Below are positions 13,101 to 21,854 of a stretch of DNA of 26,517 nucleotides, piece after piece. A program made the translations under genes and the position numbers. The stretch lies in assembly GCA_000733355.1 (NCBI GenBank), contig JNVV01000112.1:1-26517 (forward strand). The letters are read 5' to 3'. The DNA comes from Falciphora oryzae (taxonomy: Eukaryota > Ascomycota > Sordariomycetes > Magnaporthales > Magnaporthaceae). Positions within the stretch are counted from its first letter, which is position 1. Each line of letters opens with the position of its first letter. The notes beneath the pieces were generated by a model. It saw nothing but the letters and a program-made list of their open reading frames with translations. It was not told where the DNA came from and ran no database searches.

Positions 13101-14695
13101 TACGCCGCTGCACATCGCCGTGCAGCAGAGCAACTGGGCCAGCGTAACCGTCGTTTTGAACCACATTGCGTTAAACCCCGGTCCATACCGGTAAGTGGCT
13201 CATACGTGGGTGAAGGTTGGAGACAGGGAGACTAATATACTAACCGCTCGCGCGACTTTCTCTGTTTAGCAAATGGCTTGCTGCCTTTCCTGCAAACACA
13301 ACCAAGGCAACTGCCGCCGCCTCGGGCGCCGGACAAGCGAGGCCAGCGCCGCGAGTCGGCCCTGTAGTGAGGGAAATTGTAAACCGCCAGGTGACGCTGC
13401 TGTTTGCAGACGACGACTACCACATGGAGCCCACAACGGCGCTGCACATAGCAATAATGAGCGAATCCATCGAGACAGCGCGCGTGCTCGTGGAGCGAGG
13501 CGGCGCCGACGTAAACGGGATCGACTGGGAGCTGTCGACGCCGCTGCACCGGGCGGTCAACAACGGGTTCGACGCCGGCGTCGATTTCCTCATGGCCAAG
13601 GGCGCCTCGACCAGCATGCGCGACCGCGAAGGCTACACACCCCTTATGCACGCCGCGCGCGTCGGCAGGGTGGATCTGTGCAGGCTGCTCATCACCAAGG
13701 GCGGCGCCGAGACGGGCGCGCGCGACCTCGACGGCATGTCGTTGCTGAGCTGCTGCGCCGAGAAGAGCTCCTCGCCGGCCCTGTTCGAGTACCTCGCCGG
13801 CCCCGAGGTCGGGCTGGACGCTTACGCGCGCGACAAGACCACCTACAGCCCGCTGCACGACGCCATCCTCAACTCGGGCATGACGGCCTACGTCTTCTCG
13901 GGCCGGTGGGACCTGGAGCGCGTGGCGCGCGGCCCGGACCTGCCCAAGGGCTTCTTCACCCTCGTCGTCGACGGCGGCGACGGCCGCATCCTCCTGCCGC
14001 GGCTCCGCGCGCGCTGGCCGCGCGCCGACTGGGCCCGCTACGTCGACGCCTGCCCGCCCCGCTACCTCAGCCCGCTGTGCCTGGCCGCCGCCAAGGGGCT
14101 GCTCTGGGAGCTCGACTGGCTGCTGCGCCGCGGCGCCGCCGACCCGGAGCTCGAGGGCTCCGCCGAGGGCACGGCGCTTATGGCCGCGTGCGCTCACGGC
14201 CGCGCCGAGGCCGTCAAGCTGCTGGTGCGCAGCGGCGCCCGCGTCGCCTACGTCAAGCGCCCGCCGGGCCCGGGTCCGGAGGGGACGGCCGCGGACGAGG
14301 GCGCGGTGGTCGTCCAGAACGCGCTCGAGCACGCCAGGGCGTTCCCGGACATTGCGCGGTGGCTGCTCGTCGGGCGGTACACGGACCAGGGCAAGATTTC
14401 AGACCGTCCGCACGAGGCCGCTGCTTCTGCTCCTGCTGCTGCCAAATTCGCCGACGGGCCTGACAAGGCATGGCTGCTGAAGGGCAAGGACGGCTCTCCG
14501 GGCATCGGCCGGGTGCTGCAGGTGCCGTATGTGCTTACAGGGACGAACCGCGAGTATGGCCGCATGCGCCAAGAGTCCCTGCGAGCATATATGCTGCGCA
14601 CAGCGGAGATCAAGCTTTCTCTCCGGGGCAAGGTTATTGTTCCGTTCGCGGACCCGCAGACGAGCCCTAATACGTCACACGGGGATTTCCGATAA
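7140..14695 (+). CDS. NLR-type STAND protein: NACHT ATPase with ankyrin repeats, 2,398 aa, five exons
   Basis: Exons 7140-8506, 8580-10628, 10699-11312, 11450-13190 and 13270-14695 total 7,197 nt and join in frame with no internal stop. Donors are GTATGT, GTAAGT, GTAGGT and GTAAGT; branch points include CTGCTAACC and GCTAATAC. Residues 1-160 look helical and may be an effector/adaptor domain (HeLo-like or other; not assigned). NACHT features are Walker A GSPGCGKS (227-234), Walker B-like VVIDGIDHL (348-356) and ILIMSRP (378-384). A winged-helix-like segment with FIEYL follows. A region of about 400 residues has no clear repeats. Ankyrin blocks lie at about 1020-1145, 1425-1560, 1615-1745, 1980-2105 and 2190-2255, with typical TALHxA, GADIN and GRTPL motifs. 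Fungal NLRs are proposed sensors that oligomerise on ligand binding and can trigger cell death or incompatibility. Oddities: the acidic residue usual after the Walker B aspartate is His, and exon 5 is much more GC-rich than exon 1. Intron 3 (137 bp) is the least certain junction. Confidence 0.9.
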
Positions 14696-15047
14696 ATAGC
14701 TTTTTGGAAATGGCTACGTAAAATTCAAGCACGCGGAACCGTCCACCTGGGTTCGAAAGGTTTTTTGGGATTTTGGCAACAAAAGTGTGTTTTTGCTTAA
14801 TGGCAACCGAGACAGCCTTTGCAGACAGCCGGGCTGGAGGTACGGCGCTGGGGGACAGGTTCCCCCAGTGCCAAAAAGGTGGTCGTTTTAATAGCATATT
14901 AGGATTGCTGGAAAGCAAGTCGCATAATAGCCACGCTGTCACACGGAAGAACCTGTGGACTCACCTAATCGGCCCCACAGAAGGTCCGGGAACCGGTATA
15001 GGTGCCCAACGGCCCCGAGGCCCAAAGGCCGAAGGCCGGAGGGGCAG

Positions 15048-15314
15048 TGTGAATCATGTACTCAATACTTCGCACGGATCACAGGGTGGTTTATATAAAC
15101 CCTGCCATCTCCTATGTCCTCCATGAAAGATTCCTTCTTCCTCAAGCATCTCTTGAGCCCATAGAAAGATTATCTGCAATATAGAGATCCTTCTCCAAGC
15201 CGTCTTTGACCCCTTGTTACAGATTCCTTCTTCCTCAAGCATCTCTTGAGCCCATAGAAAGATTATCTGCAATATAGAGATCCTTCTCCAAGCCGTCTTT
15301 GACCCCTTGTTACA
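15048..15314 (+). mobile_element. LTR-like sequence, probably a solo LTR, with an internal duplication
   Basis: The segment starts TGTGAATC and ends TTGTTACA, the TGT...ACA form of retrotransposon LTRs. It has a strong TATA box (TATATAAA, 15092-15099) followed by a pyrimidine-rich stretch, as in fungal LTR promoters. No gag or pol sequence flanks it, so a solo LTR is the simplest reading. The 5-bp flanks (GGCAG before, CACGC after) do not match, so either the ends are misplaced or the target duplication has been lost. The true 5' end could lie upstream, in the GC-rich segment at about 14980-15047. Confidence 0.45.
15128..15313 (+). repeat. Exact 93-bp tandem duplication (two copies)
   Basis: Positions 15128-15220 and 15221-15313 are identical over 93 bases by direct comparison. 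The duplication lies inside the LTR-like element and ends at its 3' edge. Perfect identity points to a recent event or strong homogenisation. Because 93 is a multiple of three, it also leaves a spurious repeated open frame on the minus strand. Confidence 0.93.
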
Positions 15315-15720
15315 CACGCCCACACGCCCACGTCCGTCTTTTAAAACACCCCTCGAGTGCTGTTAGGTGGAGCTTTGGCGAATTAGCAATGCGGATTGTT
15401 GCAGTGTCCTTACTGGGGCTGTTCGCTGTTGTGATTTTTTTTCCTTTTCGTTCCGCGTGGCTTTGCGCCCGCTGAATGTTCATTTGTTCAAGCCACAGAC
15501 GGCGGAAATCTATTTTGTCAGCGGGTTAACGGCTGCAGGATTGGACTCGGAGCCAACTAACCCGAAAGGAATTTTTTGTAGGCTGGACTTTGAAGCTCGA
15601 GCTCGAGGCCAGTAACGAGACTAAAAATCTTAGGGTTGGAGAGGATACGTCCATTCAACCTACCCCCGATGTGCGGGCCGGCTGTGACGAGATCCTCGAT
15701 CACCCGCTCGCCACAAACGT

Positions 15721-16002
15721 TTAGCTCCCTGTAAGGTCTTTACACCCGAGTTTTTTCAAGCTGCTTCGTTTTCCATTAGCAATTGTGTTAAAGTTTTGGG
15801 CAAAGACGGAACGCATTGTTTTTTCCAGGTTATTTAGGTCAACCTGTTTAATCCGACAAGTTTTATCGTGTAATGCCTGATGCCGAACTACTCGGCGGGT
15901 TTGCAAAGCCTTTGCCACCTGGTCGAAAAAGGACTGGGCATTTTTATCCTCGGGCTTAGGCGAAGCCAATATCAATGCAAGGAACGTGTGGAGGAGTTGC
16001 AT
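15721..16002 (-). CDS. Possible small secreted protein, 93 aa, unrecognised
   Basis: An ATG at 16002 opens a 93-aa frame ending at 15721. The first 14 residues, MQLLHTFLALILAS, form a hydrophobic signal-peptide-like core, followed by a polar, lysine-rich body with two cysteines. Codon use looks plausible but is not strongly biased. I recognise no family. The 39-bp minisatellite starts about 36 bp upstream of the start codon, so it would lie in the promoter or leader. It could equally be chance or a remnant of a longer gene. Confidence 0.3.
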   Translation of the reverse strand: MQLLHTFLALILASPKPEDKNAQSFFDQVAKALQTRRVVRHQALHDKTCRIKQVDLNNLEKTMRSVFAQNFNTIANGKRSSLKKLGCKDLTGS

Positions 16003-16037
16003 GGCACAGTGAATGGTCGATATGGGGCAATTTGGGC

Positions 16038-16212
16038 GGCTCGGAAAAACAGAAATTTGAAGTTCAGTATGAACGACTGCAGAAAAACAGAAATCTGCAG
16101 TTCAGTATGGGGCGATTGCAGAAAAACAGAAATTTGCGGTTCAGTATGGGGCAGCTGCAGAAAAACAAAAATCTGCAGTTCAGTATGGGGCGACTGCAGA
16201 AAGATAAATCGG
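16038..16212 (+). repeat. 39-bp minisatellite, about 4.5 copies
   Basis: Near-identical 39-bp units start at about 16038 (degenerate), 16077, 16116 and 16155, with a partial unit from 16194. Each full unit begins with a CTGCAG or close variant and holds AAAAACAGAAAT and TTCAGTATGGGGC. Units differ by a few substitutions only. As 39 is a multiple of three, several frames stay open on both strands (13-aa periods), but no reading frame beyond the array supports a protein. Confidence 0.9.
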
Positions 16213-16983
16213 GAGGTCGGTGGGGAGGCGTGAGCCAAGCCCGCAGATCACGCTAGTATTTTCGGACAATGGGTCCCCCGCTCGTGCTCCGCTTCGTATG
16301 CACCCCAGCGGTGTGGCGGGTTTTTGGTGTGTAAATAGCGATTCACTCTACGGACTCGCTGCGCGGGGTCTGTGCAAAGCAGCTATTTTACTGTGATGTT
16401 ATACGAAAATAATCACCCACCCTTAGGTACCTGACCAGCCCCCCATGTTGACGCCTTACCAAATACGGCCAGCTCGACGAGGGTTCTCATGGCCCTGCTC
16501 AAAAAGATACTTACACAATTCTACCAATCAATTAATTCCATCCAGGCTCCGCAGTGGAGTATCCGAAGCCCCCCTACTAGTGCGGAACGTGGATGTGGGT
16601 GATAATATACCCATCACATTTAGTAGTGTGCCTTAGCTTATTACAGGATCGCCGGCATGCAGTTCTCAGTTGTTTTGGTCACATCAGTCAAATTCCACAG
16701 GCAGGGAGGGGGGTGATGGGCTCAGCTAAGCCGTTTCCGCAACTTCCCATCTGGATCGCCGTCATTCGAACAGGGCTCCCTAAGGGCTGCGTGGGCTTGA
16801 GAGGCTCGGTTAGCGGTTTTCGTAGGACGAAACTAAACGGAACGGCTTACGCTTCCACTCGCACATTTTAAGATACGAGACGGGTGTATGGGCGATAACA
16901 GGTCGCCGTTGATGGAGTTGGTACCGTGCGGCTCTACCACATCACGGTTGCTCGAGCAGCGTGTGTCCTGCTTCGTTTTCCGC

Positions 16984-17090
16984 TTGCGGCATGCGGTGAG
17001 GTAAATGCGTGATTGGACACCAGGTTTTCGGCTGGAAACATCCCAGCAGGAGCTGCATGGATCGGCGGTACGTGGGCGACCAGCAAAGCA
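16984..17090 (+). repeat. Dispersed repeat, copy A (partner at 21257)
   Basis: This segment aligns with 21257-21353. Shared blocks include TGCGGCATG, AATGCGT, ATTGGAC and GGCTGGAAACAT, then CGGTACG further on. By eye, similarity is about 80% over the first 65 bases and weaker after. Both copies have the same orientation, which suggests remnants of one transposon or MITE family. Confidence 0.6.
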
Positions 17091-18442
17091 AGGCCGTAAA
17101 CGCGCCAGGGTGTGACCAACACCAATACGAGTCGCCTCCATGCAAGTAGGAACCCAAGGAGGGTTACGTTCGCTCCCTGGTCATTGGCTGCAACCCTTCT
17201 TCGCCCCCGATGCATCATCCTTGTATTTCCGTTTGAGCGCATGCAACCTGGAGGCCAAGTCCAGCCTCGCCAGTTAAAATTTGTACCCCCATGTATTGCC
17301 TGGCAAAGGGCTTATTATTTAGGACCACTGGAAGGTAGCAAATTGGGCGTTCGTTACCGATAACGAGACGGAAGAACTTTGGACGGTGTACCTGCGACAC
17401 CACTGCATGAGCTGCCAGCTGATTCGAGATTGCTGCCCTGCGGTGACGCGGCCACCGCCGCTATCACGGGGGCTTCGCCATTTGCCGACTACATTTGCCG
17501 GATGGAGGTGTCAGTTTCCAAATCCGTTGGCTGGCAGGACAGCTAAGCTAGCGCGGTCGAGGCTACTTTGAACTTGCCTGGCCTTTGCATGCGCCCAACC
17601 ATCTGCCCGTGTTTCGAAAGCAGGGAGGGTGGAAAGTTCTGATTTGTGATTTTGACAACAGAACCCGGGCAATTTACACCATGGACTGATCTCGCTGCCG
17701 TCGGGTGTTCCATGCCCGGGCAACAGCACCGGAGATGCCATCTTTGCCTGACCCCCGATTTAATTTCGGGCACAAGCTCTATCACTGTTATTCGTTCAGC
17801 TATAAAGGCATTGGAAATTCCCGCGCGGATCGGCTTAACGAGCTGGTTGAGCGAGCTTTAAGGGACGCATGGGAGGGGAACCAAAACCAGCTGGTTTTAC
17901 CCGAAGATTTTCACCCTTTGTTTTAACCAGCACAATCCGATCCTTGGCAGCCACGGCGTATAATACAACAACGACAACAAATCCAATCTCCCACACGCCT
18001 CGTTTGGCATGGAGGAGCTGGCCATTCCCCTCCAGCTTCTCAACCTGGTGTGAGTGTGTGTGGTTACGTGGGGCAGCCGCAAAGACGCTGACGACCACGA
18101 CAACCTACGTTTGACGCCTATCCCAGGCGTAGCCTCGACAGACGATGTGTCCTCCACTAGCAGCAACTTGCAGTCCCAGCGATGATGAAGGGACCTTAAC
18201 AGCTAGCATATGCATGCAAGATTACGTTCTCAGCAAAGCGGCCAACTTTCTTTGACGGCAGATGAGGTAGGACATGGAATCGACCCCGCGCGGACGTCGC
18301 TTTTGATGTTGAAATAAAATGTGGTCTGTGCATTGATGTGGTTCTAGCTGCGTTTGCATAACGATTCATTGGCTAGATTAAATGGGTCATTTTGAACTGG
18401 ATAACTGAATGCGCACTGACTGACTGCATGATCGGACAATGT

Positions 18443-18479
18443 TTGGTGCATAAGGCACCAACACTGGCCCTAAGCCAGT
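18443..18479. repeat. Two adjacent perfect hairpins
   Basis: TTGGTGC / GCACCAA (18443-18461) encloses a 5-nt loop. Immediately after it, ACTGGC / GCCAGT (18463-18479) encloses another 5-nt loop. They lie about 510 bp upstream of the F-box start codon. Each alone is near chance level; the back-to-back arrangement is less expected. Confidence 0.5.
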
Positions 18480-18814
18480 TGCTGGATCTGGCTGCATGTA
18501 GCAGGTCGGGTGGGAGGACGCGTTTCGGGGTAGAGGGACTTTGAATTGTATAAAGGCGCTTTTACATCCAGCAGGGAGCCAACCACAGTATTATTTTTCA
18601 GCACTTCCGTATTCGTCCGTAATTAGGACCCCTGCACGAAAATCATTGGCCTTCGGCAATCCCCGCCCCGATGCCGCCGCGGTCCCCTTCGTCGTAGATG
18701 CAAAGCCAGCGCACACCGCGTCCAACTCTGTTCCGAATGTCCGAATAACGATACAGCCACCCGCGGGGTAATGTTAACATTGGGTACTTAAGACAATCAC
18801 CCTTTGATAGCAGA

Positions 18815-18822
18815 TATATAAG
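18815..18822 (+). promoter_or_regulatory. TATA box of the F-box gene
   Basis: TATATAAG lies 174 bp before the F-box start codon at 18989. A pyrimidine-rich CCTTTCCC follows about 25 bases downstream, a common arrangement for fungal transcription starts. Confidence 0.5.
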
Positions 18823-18988
18823 CCGGCAGCATTAGTGCAGCCTTTCCCAGGAAGGACATTTTTCGAGTCCTCACTGCCTCAAACCCAAGGCTTGCCCAGT
18901 ATCGTTGTTTCCGCTGCCAACTTGGTTCTAGCCCTCGCCCTTCTTAGTTGCCACAGTTTTTATTATGTGATCGTCCGCTTCGGTCGCG

Positions 18989-20906
18989 ATGGAAAGTCTG
19001 CCGTGGGAAATCGTCTCTTATATTGTGCGGGAGCTGAATCTGGACGACGTTATCAGCCTCTCCATGTCATGCCATCACTTCCAGGGTCTTGTCCGAGACG
19101 ATAGCATATGCAGGAGGCTCCTTAAGGTTAGCAGCTTATTTCTCTACGCCATTTCTTACCACTTCTCGGCATACCTGCCAGCCTTGGCTCTGATCGCAAC
19201 TGATAAACTTCTGGCGGGCAGTCACAAGCGCCGGCAGCACCTGAAAGCCAGCCAGCTCGCAAAACAAAGAAGTACGCGAGGGAGCTGCGCAAACTGGTTA
19301 AGCGTATGGCTGCCGTCTCGTTAGCGTCACCCTATTCCGTCGCTGTGGTTGCTGAAGCTGCCGAATCGTTCCTTTACTCGGACGGCGTCCTCTGCTATCT
19401 GAGCAAGGGCTCTCTGCGGGTACTTGACCTCCACAACTCGGCAGCGCACGAGATTGTCGTCGACGTCGGCACGCTTCTAAAAGTCGACAAGGCCTTCCGA
19501 GCCCCAGAGAGGGGCAGAGCTACGACTTTAAGCTCGTTCACTACTCGCATGGGTTTCTTACCTGCCGCTACAGCCATGAAGAGTCCCCGCCTGGCTGGCT
19601 TGTTATCGTCAACCTGACCCGGGGTTGTATTTTCAGCCACGCCCTCGAATCAGCGCACAAACTCATCGTTCGAAATAACGATGGGTTTCTCTATTACGGC
19701 ACACACAGCGGCATTTCAGATACCGGCCATTGTCGTTGGGAGGTGCGAGGATGCAACCTTCGAAAGGAAACTTGGTTCGAGCACAAACTTCAATTGACCG
19801 ATATTATCGGTTCTAAAATCGGCATCAATGTTTGCTTTGAAATAATCGATGGTCACTTTTACTGCATTGCGAACCGGGCCCCTCCGGAGCGGGAGGAAAT
19901 TGCCTGGATTTCCTACTACACCTACCTCAGATTCCCCGTCAACCGGCCCAGACCTAGAAGCGCCGAAACCGTCGAGCCTGAGGAGATTTGGCGCAGATTG
20001 CACGCCGAAGGACCAATTGACGATCGCTGGACCTTTTTGCGGCTTGCAAAAAACGAAGCCACGGGCGTTTTAACCATCATCGAAGGTCGTAGGGAGTGGT
20101 TAAACAAAAGCAGCAAAAGCCGCCGGACATACTATTTAAGCGAACTTCGGTTTTCTGGCGAAAGCGAGCGGGCTTCCTCGACAAACAACCTCTCTCCACA
20201 CCCGGAAACGACAGAATCATACACCCGGTCCCCCCACGAAGTACATCCTGGTGACGATGTAACGTCTCCTTGGACTTTTACTGCCGGAAATTCGCTCATG
20301 CTATCCTATCACCCAAGCTGTCAAACCTTCTTGGATCTGGTCAACGACCCTTCACAAACCGACCCCTATCAGAACCAGAAGTTTCGTCTCAGGGCCGGGT
20401 CAAGACGTCTTCGTTTGGAGTCGGAAATCGAAAAACTCGAGGCTCCATCCGCGGACTTCCCAAACAGCCCTCTGTACCCAGAGAAAAAAATCCACAGGCT
20501 CTACAATGCATCCGACATCACGCTTTGGCCACCAGGCCACTGGGAGCAAAAGCATGGCGCTGCTGCCCTCCAGGAGCTCTACAGCGTTCTCAGCCCACCC
20601 GGGCAACGAGGTATTGTTTCGGCGACGTGGGACGAGAGGTCAGTGTGCTACGCTGCTGGCCAAACTATAGTGTTCATGTCGTTTGATTCATCGATCCGGC
20701 TGCAGGGAATCAAGCCTTGGCACAGGGGCGTTGGAGAGGGGTGTGAGCAGGAGGGAACCGTGGAAGGCCGCCAGGAGGTGCCTCCGGCGTCGGACCGGCA
20801 GCTGGCGTTGCCCGCTGCGCTTGTTGCGGGAACCGAACCCAAGTGGATCCGGCACGAACATCCAAGGTACAGCGTGATTCAGAAGGGGTTCCATTTCATG
20901 TCATAG
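18989..20906 (+). CDS. F-box protein, frameshifted (one apparent 1-nt deletion)
   Basis: The ATG at 18989 opens exon 1 (to 19126) with an F-box: LPWEIVSYIVREL, then DDVISLSMSCHHFQGLV. An intron at 19127-19221 (GTTAGC...GGGCAG) leads to exon 2, which carries KKYARELRKLVKR, PYSVAVVAEA and GVLCYL. Near 19480-19515 the reading frame slips by one base next to short C and G runs. The family sequence resumes (YDFKLVHYSHGFL, ALESAHKLIVRNNDGFLYYGTH, NVCFEIIDGHFYCIANRA, HAEGPIDDRW, TYYLSELRF, DLVNDPS, ITLWPPG, WDERSVCYAAG) and ends at 20906, about 607 aa in all. It matches a fungal F-box family with a long conserved C-terminal region of unknown fold. F-box proteins usually recruit substrates to SCF ubiquitin ligases; the target here is unknown. 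Either this is a young pseudogene or a base is missing from the sequence. The family assignment is strong. Confidence 0.8.
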
Positions 20907-21854
20907 AGGTGGCGAGAACAGGGCGAAGGACAGCGCTTGGAGTGACCTGCCGGTTGATACAGCTCTCCAGTGGGATGCATTATCCGGCAGAGATGTAAAC
21001 GCTCAAAACGATTGGCCGTTCCTAACGGGTTGCCCCCGAGCTCTAGCTGCAATAAAAAGAGGTTGGGTGGCTGGAGCAATGTTTACGCCGCTTAATGACT
21101 CACTTAGTTCACCTTTCTGGGAAGTGGTTGCATGGATTTCCCGAGGTGTGAAGGTGCATGATTTAAAAAAGTACTGTGCAGCAGCTGGCCGCAATCTGTT
21201 AGTAGCGGCAAACAAACATTCGCTTCCAGGGCTGGCTTACACCCTTCCATAAGGCTCTGCGGCATGTGGGGAGGTTAATGCGTAAGTAATTGGACGCCAT
21301 GTTTTTGGCTGGAAACATGCCGCCTTCGCGAGCGGTACGGTGAGCGGCCAGACGGCAGGTCTTGGTGGTTGCACAATAAAAAGTGCGATGGGCGCGCGGA
21401 AACGCGTAAAAAGCAACGAGGAACGCGACCACGCGCTACGTGTTTCGCTGGAGAAGCGGATTATAACTGCACCGCCTGTTGACGGAAGTCTTCACATGCT
21501 GCCACCCAACTATGCAACGTGTTTGGTGAACTTCCAGCGGAAGGGTGGGAAGGGGTGCGTGCTGCTCGGCCTAGTTGCCGTCGCCCTACCTGGTGAGTGG
21601 CCTGGCCACCCCCCTGGTCGCTTGCCCACCCCTGCCCGGCCAGGCGGGCTCATCATAACAAAACAGGGCCATCCCCCCGAGGCCATTCACGGGCTCCACC
21701 CCGCAAGCCGTTTCCTTACTGCACCCCTCCTCGCTGGCGCCCAGGCAGTACAATCACACTACAATCCGGCGCCCGACAGATCTCCGCCGCGCCACACCTG
21801 TCCACACTTGATCCATCGCTCCAACGGCGCTCTCTCTTGACTGCTTACGCTTAG
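20907..21854. other. Intergenic stretch between F-box and GATA genes
   Basis: I recognise no protein here. It contains copy B of the dispersed repeat (21257-21353). The missing first exon or leader of the GATA gene probably lies within it. A consensus donor (GTGAGT, 21593) could start a 262-bp intron ending at 21854, but no upstream ATG I tried gives a matching phase. Confidence 0.45.
21257..21353 (+). repeat. Dispersed repeat, copy B (partner at 16984)
   Basis: Same family and orientation as 16984-17090, with shared TGCGGCATG, AATGCGT, ATTGGAC and GGCTGGAAACAT blocks separated by small indels. The copies are 4.3 kb apart and flank the F-box gene on either side. Confidence 0.6.

Larger units (their letters stand above)
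14696..18988. other. Non-genic, repeat-bearing region between NLR and F-box genes
   Basis: This 4.3-kb stretch has no confidently recognised gene. It holds the LTR-like element (about 15048-15314), a possible small secreted ORF (15721-16002, minus), a 39-bp minisatellite (16038-16212), inverted-repeat and transposon-end-like sequence at about 16280-16400, one copy of a dispersed repeat (about 16984-17090), two adjacent hairpins (18443-18479) and a TATA box for the F-box gene (18815). The rest, including 17100-18440, shows nothing I recognise. Confidence 0.55.

Noticed and set aside
13232..14332. Long minus-strand open frame of 366 codons opposite NLR exon 5
   Set aside because: Its product is a low-complexity Arg/Ala/Gly-rich sequence, as expected from the antisense of very GC-rich coding DNA; the plus strand carries clear ankyrin repeats.
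13273..14463. Plus-strand 396-codon open frame overlapping NLR exon 5
   Set aside because: It is Arg/Gly/Ala-rich with no family likeness and is out of frame with the ankyrin-coding exon.
15054..15323. Minus-strand frame with a duplicated 31-residue unit
   Set aside because: It arises only because the 93-bp LTR duplication is a multiple of three; no independent coding signal.
18009..18160. Tiny two-exon gene starting MEELAIPLQLLNL with a GTGAGT donor
   Set aside because: It ends after about 22 residues with no family support; splice-like signals of this quality occur by chance.
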